Part shown: positions 6,945 to 13,800 of the stretch, piece after piece | Position numbering within the stretch: the first letter of the stretch is position 1 | Layout of the letters: each line of letters starts with the position of its first letter | Source: Streptomyces sp. S4.7 | GTDB lineage: Bacteria > Actinomycetota > Actinomycetes > Streptomycetales > Streptomycetaceae | Reading direction: 5' to 3' | DNA: 64,000 nucleotides | NCBI RefSeq assembly: GCF_010384365.1 | Contig: NZ_CP048397.1 | Span: 3,658,001-3,722,000 of the forward strand | Program-made: the position numbers and the translations under genes | The notes under the pieces: generated by a model | The model's database searches: none | Seen by the model: the letters and a program-made list of their open reading frames with translations, nothing else | Told to the model about the DNA's origin: nothing

Positions 6945-8492
6945 ATGATCGACATGTCGGCTTGGGAAGAAATCAACGTCGACGTCGTCGATGAACTCTA
7001 CTTGGATCCAAAAAACGTTCGAATTGACCTTCAAGGCACGCTCCTGGAAGCTGATATCGTCCAAGATTTATTTCATAACGAAAAGGCACTAACTCTGGTC
7101 GAAAGCATTTGCAAGGTGGGGCTACTGACACACGAGGTACCGATCGCCCTTAAACGAGAGGGCCAACTTGTCGTCGTCGAAGGAAACAGGCGCATCGCAG
7201 CCTTGAAGGCGATGCAGAACCCGTTCCTGGCCCCCGAATATCAGGCCAGGATCAAGAGGGCGACTCAGAATGTGAGCCTAGACGCCTTCCGGCGCATCTC
7301 TGTAAAATTAGCCCCTAACCAGGACGACGCAAACCAACTAATCGCAGCTATCCATACAGGAAATCAGCGCGTGGGGTGGTCGCCCGCAAGGCAATCCGCC
7401 TTCTTTCAAGCCCAAATCGATGCAGGAAAGTCACCTGAGTATCTGATCTCGCACTATCCGACGGTTGAAGTGAAGAAGTTCATCATCCGCAGCCGAATTC
7501 TCAAGCTGTTCCGTGATGCGAAATATCAGGACCCCCAACTTGCTGACTATGTCGACACTCGCAACTTTCCCGTCTCTGTGCTGGCACGCCTTTACGCCTA
7601 CGAAGAATTTTTGCTGCTGGCTCAAATTCGTGTCAACGAGCAGACTGCAAGCGTCGAATTGGGATCAACGGACGAACAATTCGCAACGATCGCCGAAAAG
7701 GTTGTCGGCGACATTAAGAACAAAAACATCAATACCCGCACCCTCAACTCAACAAAGTCTCAGTCCTACATCGATTATATGAATGAGTTGCGAAATCTCG
7801 TGACCTCGGGCGGCATCATCCCGAAAGAAGCTCCACCCATTATTCGATCACCTCAGCCGACAACGGGGGTTAGTCAGTCGACCATAAATGCTCCAGTTTC
7901 CTCGCCAACACAACCACCACTCCCGGCCGCCGGCACATCCGCGACTCCAACATCCAAGTCACAGTCAAGTCCACAGCCTTCTTTGGGCACCAACACGCCT
8001 CAAACCAAACCCAATGCCCCACAGAAAGAGAAGGAGCCTGGTCCGAATTACCTGAATTTCAGTCAAATAAAAATCGACCCCAGCTACCCTCCATCCATTC
8101 GAAAAATATGCGAAGAACTCGCAGTCATCAACGTCAAGAAGTTTCCCAATGCGACTCTTGATCTGATTCGCACTTTTCTCGAAAAGTCGATCAAAGCCTA
8201 CGCCGAAAAATTAAACGTAGACCTCAAGGCTCACGCAGGTAAGCAGGCAGGCGGCTATGTGCAGTTGGGGAACTGTCTCAACTGGCTTGAGGAGTATGTT
8301 AAATCGACAAAGAAGACCCCCTTCATCCAGGTCATCCAGAAGATTCGAGGTAATAAAATCGGAGGCTATATACCAACAATCGACCACATGAACGCAATCA
8401 ACCATAATCATCATGTTTTCGCCACGCCGGACGAAGTCAAGGCATGTTGGGATGGCATGGAAGGCCTTATCAGGATGGTGCTGAAGCCGTGA
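6945..8492 (+). CDS. ParB-like nuclease-fold protein with HEPN-like C-terminus (cargo)
   Basis: Protein of 515 aa; ATG with GGGGG five bases upstream. Residues ~10-95 match a ParB/sulfiredoxin-type domain: VDELYLDPKNVRID, then VVEGNRRIAALKAM with the diagnostic GNRR. Residues ~95-290 are helical, without a recognised fold. Residues ~295-365 are a Pro/Ser/Thr/Gln linker. The last ~145 aa look like an all-helical DUF4145/HEPN-type domain, ending HMNAINHNHHVF and then EVKACWDGMEGLIRMVL; this last assignment is tentative. G+C is visibly lower than around it, and TTA codons are present (e.g. 7068). The stop overlaps the GTG of the adenine methylase, so the two proteins probably act together. No partner ParA and no parS-like repeats are present, so plasmid partition is unlikely. 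Confidence 0.75.
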   Translation: MIDMSAWEEINVDVVDELYLDPKNVRIDLQGTLLEADIVQDLFHNEKALTLVESICKVGLLTHEVPIALKREGQLVVVEGNRRIAALKAMQNPFLAPEYQARIKRATQNVSLDAFRRISVKLAPNQDDANQLIAAIHTGNQRVGWSPARQSAFFQAQIDAGKSPEYLISHYPTVEVKKFIIRSRILKLFRDAKYQDPQLADYVDTRNFPVSVLARLYAYEEFLLLAQIRVNEQTASVELGSTDEQFATIAEKVVGDIKNKNINTRTLNSTKSQSYIDYMNELRNLVTSGGIIPKEAPPIIRSPQPTTGVSQSTINAPVSSPTQPPLPAAGTSATPTSKSQSSPQPSLGTNTPQTKPNAPQKEKEPGPNYLNFSQIKIDPSYPPSIRKICEELAVINVKKFPNATLDLIRTFLEKSIKAYAEKLNVDLKAHAGKQAGGYVQLGNCLNWLEEYVKSTKKTPFIQVIQKIRGNKIGGYIPTIDHMNAINHNHHVFATPDEVKACWDGMEGLIRMVLKP

Positions 8493-9349
8493 CCAATTCA
8501 GGCGCAACCATGAGGCATCACAAAAAGCCGATCATTTCCCCACTGCGTTACCCGGGAGGGAAAGCCTCGCTCTATCCGAGGTTGCGGGGGATTATAAGGG
8601 CCAACAACCTGACTTCCGGGACATACGTAGAGCCGTATGCGGGTGGCGCTGGAGCAGCCCTGGGGCTGCTCGTAACTGGGCAGGTAAGACGCATCGTCAT
8701 CAACGATCTCGACCCGGCAATCTTCGCTTTCTGGAAAGCCATCACCACCGAACCTCATGAAATTTCTCGAAGGATCAAAGGTGCAGAACTGACCGTTGCA
8801 GAGTGGTCACGCCAGAAGGACGTCTATCTCAATTCACCTCGCGACGAGTACTTGGATCTCGGATTTGCTACATTCTTCTTGAATCGCACCAATAGGTCAG
8901 GGGTGCTAAATGGTGGCCCCATTGGCGGAATGGACCAGACCGGAAAATATAAGATTGACGCTCGCTTCAACCGTGAAACGCTAACTGAGCGACTTAGGTT
9001 GATCTCTCTGCATGCCAAGAGAATTACAGTGAGCAATACTGACGGAATGGCAATAATCAAGAGATATTCAAAACGTGACAACACGCTAATCTACGCCGAC
9101 CCGCCCTACTTCGAGAAGGCAGGCTCGCTCTATTTGAACTCATTCGAGGATTCAAATCACTCCGCTCTTGCTTCGTGCTTAAATGCGTTGAGTGATTCAA
9201 AGTGGTTGCTGACATACGATAACGTCCCTAGGGTGGCCGAGCTCTACCAAAAGCAACGTCGAGAGATTTTCTCTCTGAATTACTCGGCACATAGGGTGAC
9301 TAAGGCAGATGAAGTCATGGTCTTCTCCGATGCATTGACGGTGGTATGA
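8489..9349 (+). CDS. Dam-type (D12 class) N6-adenine DNA methyltransferase
   Basis: Protein of 286 aa, typical for Dam enzymes. Motif X is LRYPGGK at ~20-25, motif I is YVEPYAGGAGAALGLL at ~46-61, VINDLDPAIFAFWKA follows, and the catalytic motif IV DPPY is at ~204-207. FLNRTNRSGVLNGG is also characteristic of the D12 class. The GTG start overlaps the TGA of the upstream ParB-like gene, giving translational coupling; ATG 8510 is an alternative. It methylates adenine in a short site that cannot be read from the sequence. No cognate restriction endonuclease is adjacent. A TTA codon at 9179 and low G+C mark it as acquired together with its partner. Confidence 0.88.
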   Translation: MTNSGATMRHHKKPIISPLRYPGGKASLYPRLRGIIRANNLTSGTYVEPYAGGAGAALGLLVTGQVRRIVINDLDPAIFAFWKAITTEPHEISRRIKGAELTVAEWSRQKDVYLNSPRDEYLDLGFATFFLNRTNRSGVLNGGPIGGMDQTGKYKIDARFNRETLTERLRLISLHAKRITVSNTDGMAIIKRYSKRDNTLIYADPPYFEKAGSLYLNSFEDSNHSALASCLNALSDSKWLLTYDNVPRVAELYQKQRREIFSLNYSAHRVTKADEVMVFSDALTVV

Positions 9350-9350
9350 G

Positions 9351-9479
9351 ATGGAGGCCGTCAACGTATGCATCGGTGAGATTAGCCAATGGGCGGTCCA
9401 TAACGCTGACTCAACCGGGACCGGGTCGCTGAACAATCTCCACAGCACAGTTCGGTTTTCGTGTAACCAGTGGGCGTGA
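9351..9479 (+). CDS. Possible small or truncated ORF after the methylase
   Basis: ATG one base after the methylase stop opens a 42-codon frame (MEAVNVCIGEISQWAVHNAD...). A+T-rich third positions resemble those of the two genes upstream rather than the G+C-rich DNA that starts about 9480. GAGATGGAGG at the junction offers little ribosome-binding signal except coupling. It may be the N-terminal stub of a third gene of the module cut off by recombination, or chance. Confidence 0.35.
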   Translation: MEAVNVCIGEISQWAVHNADSTGTGSLNNLHSTVRFSCNQWA

Positions 9480-9534
9480 GGTGAGTGGAATTTGGCAAGA
9501 CTGCTCTTCTGACCTGCGCGTCTGCCTCTCGTCT

Positions 9535-10212
9535 TCAGGGGTGAGAGGCATCCAGAATCGCGACCACAACCGCAGGGTCGCCGTCGTACAACAGGTGGGG
9601 TTCATCTGCCTGAGGGGGGATGAACCGCGTGCGGTACCGCAGTAGGTCGCTCTCGGAGAAGAAAATCGAGTTGGGGTCGTTCGCGTGGAAGTCGTTGCGC
9701 TCGCTGATCCTCGCCCACAGCTCATCGTGGCTGGCTGCAAGGTAGACAAGCGCTGGAGTGGCGCCGGCGGCGATGGCAATGCTTCGCCATTTCGCCCGAT
9801 CCTTCGGGGTCCAAAAGCCGTGGTCAACGACGACGTCATGCCCGGCCTTGAGTTGTTCCTCAAGGTCGGCCGCCACGTCTTCCAGAACCGGCCGCTCAAG
9901 GTCGGGGAAGACGCCACGAGGGAAGTCCACGCCGTATACGCCGTGTCGCCGGAACATCTCTTCGTCAGGGCACAGCCGTACGAACCCGCGAGCTGTGAGA
10001 GCGCGGGACAAGGTCGTCTTGCCGGAGCCGGGAAGTCCGGCCATCAGCACGCAGAACGGAGGGCGTTGGGACATCGGTCTCGTCAAGGTTCGGGAGATAG
10101 CAGCCATCTCCGCTTCGGTATCGGGTGTGATTGTGCCAGCCCTGCGGGCCGCAAGCGCTGAGGCGAGGCGTTCTTCGAGCACACTCGCGAGCGTGTCATC
10201 CATGACCGTCAC
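9535..10212 (-). CDS. P-loop kinase (AAA / polynucleotide-kinase-like)
   Basis: Protein of 225 aa. Walker A is GLPGSGKTT at ~59-67, in the context FCVLMAGLPGSGKTTLSRALTARG. The motif DVVVDHGFWTPKDR is typical of small 'predicted kinase' proteins that phosphorylate nucleic-acid ends or small molecules. LYLAASHDELWARISERN is a likely lid region. The GTG start overlaps the stop of the GntR gene and has GGAG eight bases upstream; ATG 10203 is an alternative. It is co-transcribed with the KorSA-like repressor, a common pairing in these elements. Substrate unknown. Confidence 0.7.
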   Translation of the reverse strand: MTVMDDTLASVLEERLASALAARRAGTITPDTEAEMAAISRTLTRPMSQRPPFCVLMAGLPGSGKTTLSRALTARGFVRLCPDEEMFRRHGVYGVDFPRGVFPDLERPVLEDVAADLEEQLKAGHDVVVDHGFWTPKDRAKWRSIAIAAGATPALVYLAASHDELWARISERNDFHANDPNSIFFSESDLLRYRTRFIPPQADEPHLLYDGDPAVVVAILDASHP

Positions 10213-10967
10213 AACGGGATCTCCGATTCTGTGCGCCATGTTCGATCGGGACCGCCGAGGTCTACTCCGTACTCCACGACATTGCCCTCGCTGTCGACGA
10301 ACTTCGCCGTCATCACAACCACTGGTTCCGTCGGCAGGTTGTCGGGGTCCAGCTCCAAGAGTCGTGCGTACTCCGGCGTGAGCAGGCGAGCTGAGGCAGT
10401 GTCGACGCGGTGGCTGATCGGGTGGCCGGTCACCTGGGCGATGAGCTGAAGCGAGGTTCCGCCCGTCAGACGTTCGCTCACTGCTAGCTGGGGGATCAGC
10501 GTTCCGTACCGAGCTGGGATCCATGACGTGCTGTGGGCCACGATGCCGTGCCGATCCCGGTAGACGCGGCTACGGCGCACCACGTCGGCGCCGGGCTGAA
10601 TGTCCAGCGCCTGTGCGACTTCGTCGGGCGCGCGTACTACGGCCGCCTCGTGTGAGTCGGACCGTTCGCCCGCACCCCAGCTAGATCCGGTGCGGCGTCC
10701 TCGGTCCTGCCGCTGTGCCCCTGACGACATCGGCGCCGGCTGATCCAGCACCTCGGTGCCGATGCCGTGGATGCCACGAATAAGCCCCTCGTTACGCAAC
10801 TTGCGGAGAGCTTTCTCCGCTGTCGCCGTGCTCACCTTCCACTCCTCCGAGAGGTTCTTGATGCTCGGCAAGAGAGTTCCCGGCTCTAGCTGACCAGACG
10901 TAATCAACTCTGTGTAGTGAGCAGCAATCTTTGCGTACGGTGCCCGATTGTCGGCCTGGCCTGCCAT
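10209..10967 (-). CDS. KorSA-like GntR-family repressor of the element
   Basis: Protein of 252 aa; ATG with AGGAAG upstream. The N-terminal winged helix reads YAKIAAHYTELITSG ... LLPSIKNLSEEWKVSTATAEKALRKLRNEGLIRG. A UTRA domain follows (VVRRSRVYRD, STSWIPARYG, LELDPDNLPTEPVVVMTAKFVD, VEYGVDLGGPDRT). In pSAM2 the GntR protein KorSA represses the pra activator and its own gene, keeping the element integrated; the same role is inferred here. A large inverted repeat with phased AGGGAACC units lies directly upstream. The P-loop kinase gene overlaps its 3' end. Confidence 0.85.
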   Translation of the reverse strand: MAGQADNRAPYAKIAAHYTELITSGQLEPGTLLPSIKNLSEEWKVSTATAEKALRKLRNEGLIRGIHGIGTEVLDQPAPMSSGAQRQDRGRRTGSSWGAGERSDSHEAAVVRAPDEVAQALDIQPGADVVRRSRVYRDRHGIVAHSTSWIPARYGTLIPQLAVSERLTGGTSLQLIAQVTGHPISHRVDTASARLLTPEYARLLELDPDNLPTEPVVVMTAKFVDSEGNVVEYGVDLGGPDRTWRTESEIPL

Positions 10968-10985
10968 GTTGCTCACTTCCTGTCG

Positions 10986-11055
10986 GCACATCCCTGAGGT
11001 TCCCTAGCTTACCGCTTGACACCGCAGGGAACCCTAGGGAACCTTAGGGATGTGC
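10986..11055. promoter_or_regulatory. Repressor operator: 22-bp inverted repeat with phased AGGGAACC units
   Basis: Positions 10986-11007 and 11034-11055 are inverted copies with one mismatch. Inside and beside the right arm, AGGG starts recur every 10 bp (11026, 11036, 11046), two of them followed by AACC. The array sits 19 bases upstream of the KorSA-like start and covers its promoter and any rightward promoter. A protein binding one helix face cooperatively would fit. Confidence 0.65.
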
Positions 11056-11588
11056 CCGGCGCTTCGGGGAGCGGCGGACACGTAACCCCCGGCATACCTG
11101 CGTTCAAAGCGGGCGTGAACCGGAGCAGAGGGCGGGGACGCTGCAATCCCGCTAAAGGCCAGGTAGGACGCAATGGGCTTCGGCCCGACTGGCGAGGTGG
11201 CCCGGCGACCGCGAGCAACGGCCGGAGTGTGGGGACGAGGTCCCCCTTGTAGTGCTTCACCCCAACCAGGCCGGCCGAACGGAGCCCCGATGAGCAAGCG
11301 ACATACCAGGGCCGCCGCCCGTCCTTGACCGGCACGGCGGCAACGCTCTCAGCGTCACCGCACCACCCGCCGCGCGACGCGGTGCCGGGATATCACTCCG
11401 GCGCCGGTCGGGCGGCTCATCCATTCCTCAGTGCGCATAGCCGCGCTGGGGCCGGTTGCCTCCGCTGCTCGTCTCGTACGGCGGCGTTGAGGGAAGCCGG
11501 ACCTTTCCGCTTCAACGGCGCGCGACCCCGGGGGGCAACCCGGGGCCGCTGTTCGGGCCGTTCCCACCGTCTACGAGGAGTTCGACCC
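11056..11588. other. Long untranslated stretch upstream of the transfer operon
   Basis: No frame here has convincing coding character. A 12-codon ORF (MSKRHTRAAARP, 11290-11328) has GGAG six bases ahead of its ATG and could be a leader peptide. A short CCCCGGG/CCCGGGG stem lies at about 11526-11546. The stretch probably carries the rightward promoter and leader of the transfer operon. The pra activator gene seen in pSAM2 was not found. Confidence 0.35.
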
Positions 11589-11879
11589 ATGAGAATCATC
11601 GTTGCTGGTCATACGGCCGTTACGGCTGATGAGTTCGTTGAGCTGGCCCTGGGTACGCCGCTGGAGTTGTGGCTGGGTGTTGAGGGCGAGAGCGAGATGG
11701 AGCGCGCCGCCCGCATGGATGCGGCGCGCGACATCCTCGCGGACGACCCCACGCTGGTGGACCGTGCGAGCGCGGTTGCCGCGGAGACGGTTGAGGCGCT
11801 GGCGCCGGACCTGTTCAACGTCGTCACGCTGCCGCGCACGGCCCGCCGGGTCCGTGCGGGAAAGAGGGCCGCGGCATGA
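11589..11879 (+). CDS. Small element protein of unknown function
   Basis: Protein of 96 aa; ATG with GAGGAG nine bases upstream. It is acidic in the middle and basic at the end (RTARRVRAGKRAAA), with no membrane segment and no recognised domain. The stop overlaps the next ATG (ATGA), so it heads the operon that runs through the Spd and Tra genes. Similar small proteins precede the spread genes in other Streptomyces elements, from memory. Function unknown. Confidence 0.7.
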   Translation: MRIIVAGHTAVTADEFVELALGTPLELWLGVEGESEMERAARMDAARDILADDPTLVDRASAVAAETVEALAPDLFNVVTLPRTARRVRAGKRAAA

Positions 11880-12199
11880 ACGAGACGACCTTTGACACGC
11901 TGGCCGCGCCGCTGCGTGTGCTGCGGCTGCTGCACGCGGACTTCGGGCACCTGCCAACCCCCAGTGTCGACCTGTCCGGCATCTACCCCGACCGGCTCAC
12001 GCTGCGTCTGCACGAGGGTCTGGGCGATTTCGAGACGTGGCGTGAGGCGCTGGCCATCCCGCCGGAAGGTGTCACGCACAGCGTCCACAGCGGCGGTCAC
12101 ACGCGGTCGCTCACGGCGTCGATCGCCTACGGCGGCGCGGACGTGCATCTGCACGGCTACAGCGACGCATCCGGTCCGGACGGGGGTGCGCTCGCATGA
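11876..12199 (+). CDS. Small element protein of unknown function
   Basis: Protein of 107 aa, starting within the stop codon of the previous gene and overlapping the next gene by four bases, so translation is coupled on both sides. The sequence (LRVLRLLHADFGHLP ... LTLRLHEGLGDFETWREALAIP ... VHLHGYSDA) is soluble and mixed alpha/beta, with several His. No motif is recognised. Its position points to a role in transfer, spread or copy control of the element. Confidence 0.7.
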   Translation: MNETTFDTLAAPLRVLRLLHADFGHLPTPSVDLSGIYPDRLTLRLHEGLGDFETWREALAIPPEGVTHSVHSGGHTRSLTASIAYGGADVHLHGYSDASGPDGGALA

Positions 12200-13080
12200 A
12201 CGGCAAAGCCGCAAGCGCGCTCGTGCTCGCGCTGGTCGTGGTCGTCGGTATGGCGTTCCGAGTGTCGTGGAACGCTCTGCGGGACGTGGCCCGTGCGATC
12301 GGCGCCGACGAACAGGCGTCGCTGCTGTATCCGTTCGTGGTCGACGGCCTGATGGCTCTCGCGCTGATCGCGACCCTCGTCCTGACCGGACGGGACAAAA
12401 CAGTCGCGCTGTGGATCCTCGGTGGCTACACCGTGGCTTCGTTGCTCCTGAACTACGTGCACGGACTCGTTCCCGCGCTGCACGCTCCTGAGGTCGGCTC
12501 CCTGGTCCGGCTCGCCGACTGGGACGCCGCCCATTACGCCCTGGTCCTTATCGCCACCTCGCTGCCGGTCGGGGCGATCTTCTTCGGCTCCGACCTGGTC
12601 GCGAAGGTGCTTCACCACCGTCCGGCACCCGTGAGCGAACCGGCGGACGAGCGGCGTGCGGATGAGTCCGCACACCTGCCGCACACCCCCGCCCCGGCCG
12701 CCCAGATGGACACGTTCAGCTCACGCGCCGGTACGGAGCTGCCTGCTGCGCCGACGGTATCCACCCTGGTCAGGGAGGGTGCGGATGGTGTGCAGGGTGA
12801 GGATCCGCACGGCCCGCACGCTGTCCGCACACCGGAGCCGGGCACGGGGGAAGAGGCTGCGAGGCAGGCTCAGTTCGAGGAAGCGGAGCTGGAGCGGACA
12901 CGGCAGGACGCACGGCGTACGTACGCCGAATCCGCACAGGCGGGCCGCCCGCTCAGTGCCCGCGCGCTGGGTGAGGCGTACGGCATGAGCGAGTCATGGG
13001 CGCGCAAGCAGATCCTCGCCGTACGCGAGATCAGCGACTCGCACCCGCCGCACCTCGTGGCAGTCGGCGGTGAGCGCTGA
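12196..13080 (+). CDS. DUF2637 membrane protein (SpdB-like spread protein)
   Basis: Protein of 294 aa. The N-terminal ~135 residues hold four hydrophobic helices (ALVLALVVVVGMAFRVSW, YPFVVDGLMALALIATLVL, ALWILGGYTVASLLLNYV, YALVLIATSLPVGAIFFG), as in DUF2637 proteins. The C-terminal half is cytosolic and charged. It ends in a helix-turn-helix-like RPLSARALGEAYGMSESWARKQILAVRE. Such proteins help plasmids spread between hyphal compartments after transfer. It overlaps neighbours by four bases upstream and one base downstream. Confidence 0.8.
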   Translation: MNGKAASALVLALVVVVGMAFRVSWNALRDVARAIGADEQASLLYPFVVDGLMALALIATLVLTGRDKTVALWILGGYTVASLLLNYVHGLVPALHAPEVGSLVRLADWDAAHYALVLIATSLPVGAIFFGSDLVAKVLHHRPAPVSEPADERRADESAHLPHTPAPAAQMDTFSSRAGTELPAAPTVSTLVREGADGVQGEDPHGPHAVRTPEPGTGEEAARQAQFEEAELERTRQDARRTYAESAQAGRPLSARALGEAYGMSESWARKQILAVREISDSHPPHLVAVGGER

Positions 13081-13451
13081 TGTCCCCGACGTTCGGCAAG
13101 TGCTACGACCCCAACGGCGCCCGCCACGGCATCCCCACCTACCCGTGGAAGTTCGCGCCGGACGGGCTGGCGACGCGCCGGCAGTTACGGGCCCGCGGAC
13201 TGCGCCCCGGCGGTCAGGAGATCGCCGCCCAGTTGATGCGCCGATCCCGTCGCCGCAAGGCAGGTGTCGCGGTCGCCTACCTCTACCGCGTCGACCGGGC
13301 CAAGCCTGTACGGCCGATGACGCCGGGCCGGGCCGCGGCGCTCGCCAAGGCGATGCTCGCGCGCCGTACCTGTCCCAGCTGCCGTACGGACGCCGGGTAC
13401 TGCATCCCGCCCACGCTCGGCATGTGCGTTCCCTGCGCCTACCCCAACTGA
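13080..13451 (+). CDS. RRQRL-motif zinc-binding element protein
   Basis: Protein of 123 aa. It carries RRQLRARGLRPGGQ near residue 36, a variant of the RRQRL motif of actinobacterial mobile-element proteins. The C-terminal CPSCRTDAGYCIPPTLGMCVPCAY has two Cys pairs able to hold zinc. The start ATG overlaps the A of the preceding TGA. It lies between the DUF2637 protein and the Spd/Tra genes, as in related elements. Molecular role unknown; nucleic-acid binding is plausible. Confidence 0.75.
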   Translation: MSPTFGKCYDPNGARHGIPTYPWKFAPDGLATRRQLRARGLRPGGQEIAAQLMRRSRRRKAGVAVAYLYRVDRAKPVRPMTPGRAAALAKAMLARRTCPSCRTDAGYCIPPTLGMCVPCAYPN

Positions 13452-13493
13452 TCAGCGCGCCGCCTGACCACCTCTACCACCTGGAGATTCATC

Positions 13494-13718
13494 GTGAGCA
13501 GCCAGTCGCACGCGCAGTCGCAGGGCAGCCACTTCTTCGTTCTGACGGTGGAGAAGCCGGGTCTTGCTTCGGCCACGTCCAGCGGCAGTTACACCCCGCC
13601 GGCCGGGGCCACCCGCCTGGACGCCTTCAACACCCACTACGCGGAGCTGACCGGCTCTGCCCCGGCTCTGCAACGGGCGAACGTCGTCTTCTTCTCCCTC
13701 GAACCGAACCAGGTCTGA
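13494..13718 (+). CDS. Small conserved element protein
   Basis: Protein of 74 aa; GTG with GGAG upstream. It starts with Ser/Gln-rich residues and continues HFFVLTVEKPG, an Ala/Ser/Gly linker, then TRLDAFNTHYAEL and VVFFSLEPNQV. There is no membrane segment or Cys. Similar short genes sit just upstream of the Spd/Tra genes in pSAM2-like elements, from memory. A hairpin follows its stop, so the downstream genes may need a separate promoter or read-through. Confidence 0.65.
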   Translation: MSSQSHAQSQGSHFFVLTVEKPGLASATSSGSYTPPAGATRLDAFNTHYAELTGSAPALQRANVVFFSLEPNQV

Positions 13719-13732
13719 CCCATCAGTTCACC

Positions 13733-13772
13733 GAGGCCCGACCGCTTCCTCTCACAGTCCCGGTCGGGCCTC
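13733..13772. terminator. Hairpin upstream of the Spd-like gene
   Basis: GAGGCCCGACCG pairs perfectly with CGGTCGGGCCTC across a 16-base loop, between the stop at 13718 and the ATG at 13801. It is either an attenuating terminator within the transfer operon or an mRNA-processing stem. Confidence 0.55.
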
Positions 13773-13800
13773 CAGTCTCCCCAAGAGGAGTGCCCCAAGC

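Noticed and set aside
6945..8492. Plasmid partition function for the ParB-like protein
   Set aside because: No ParA gene and no parS-like centromere repeats nearby. The coupling to a methylase and the HEPN-like tail argue for another role.
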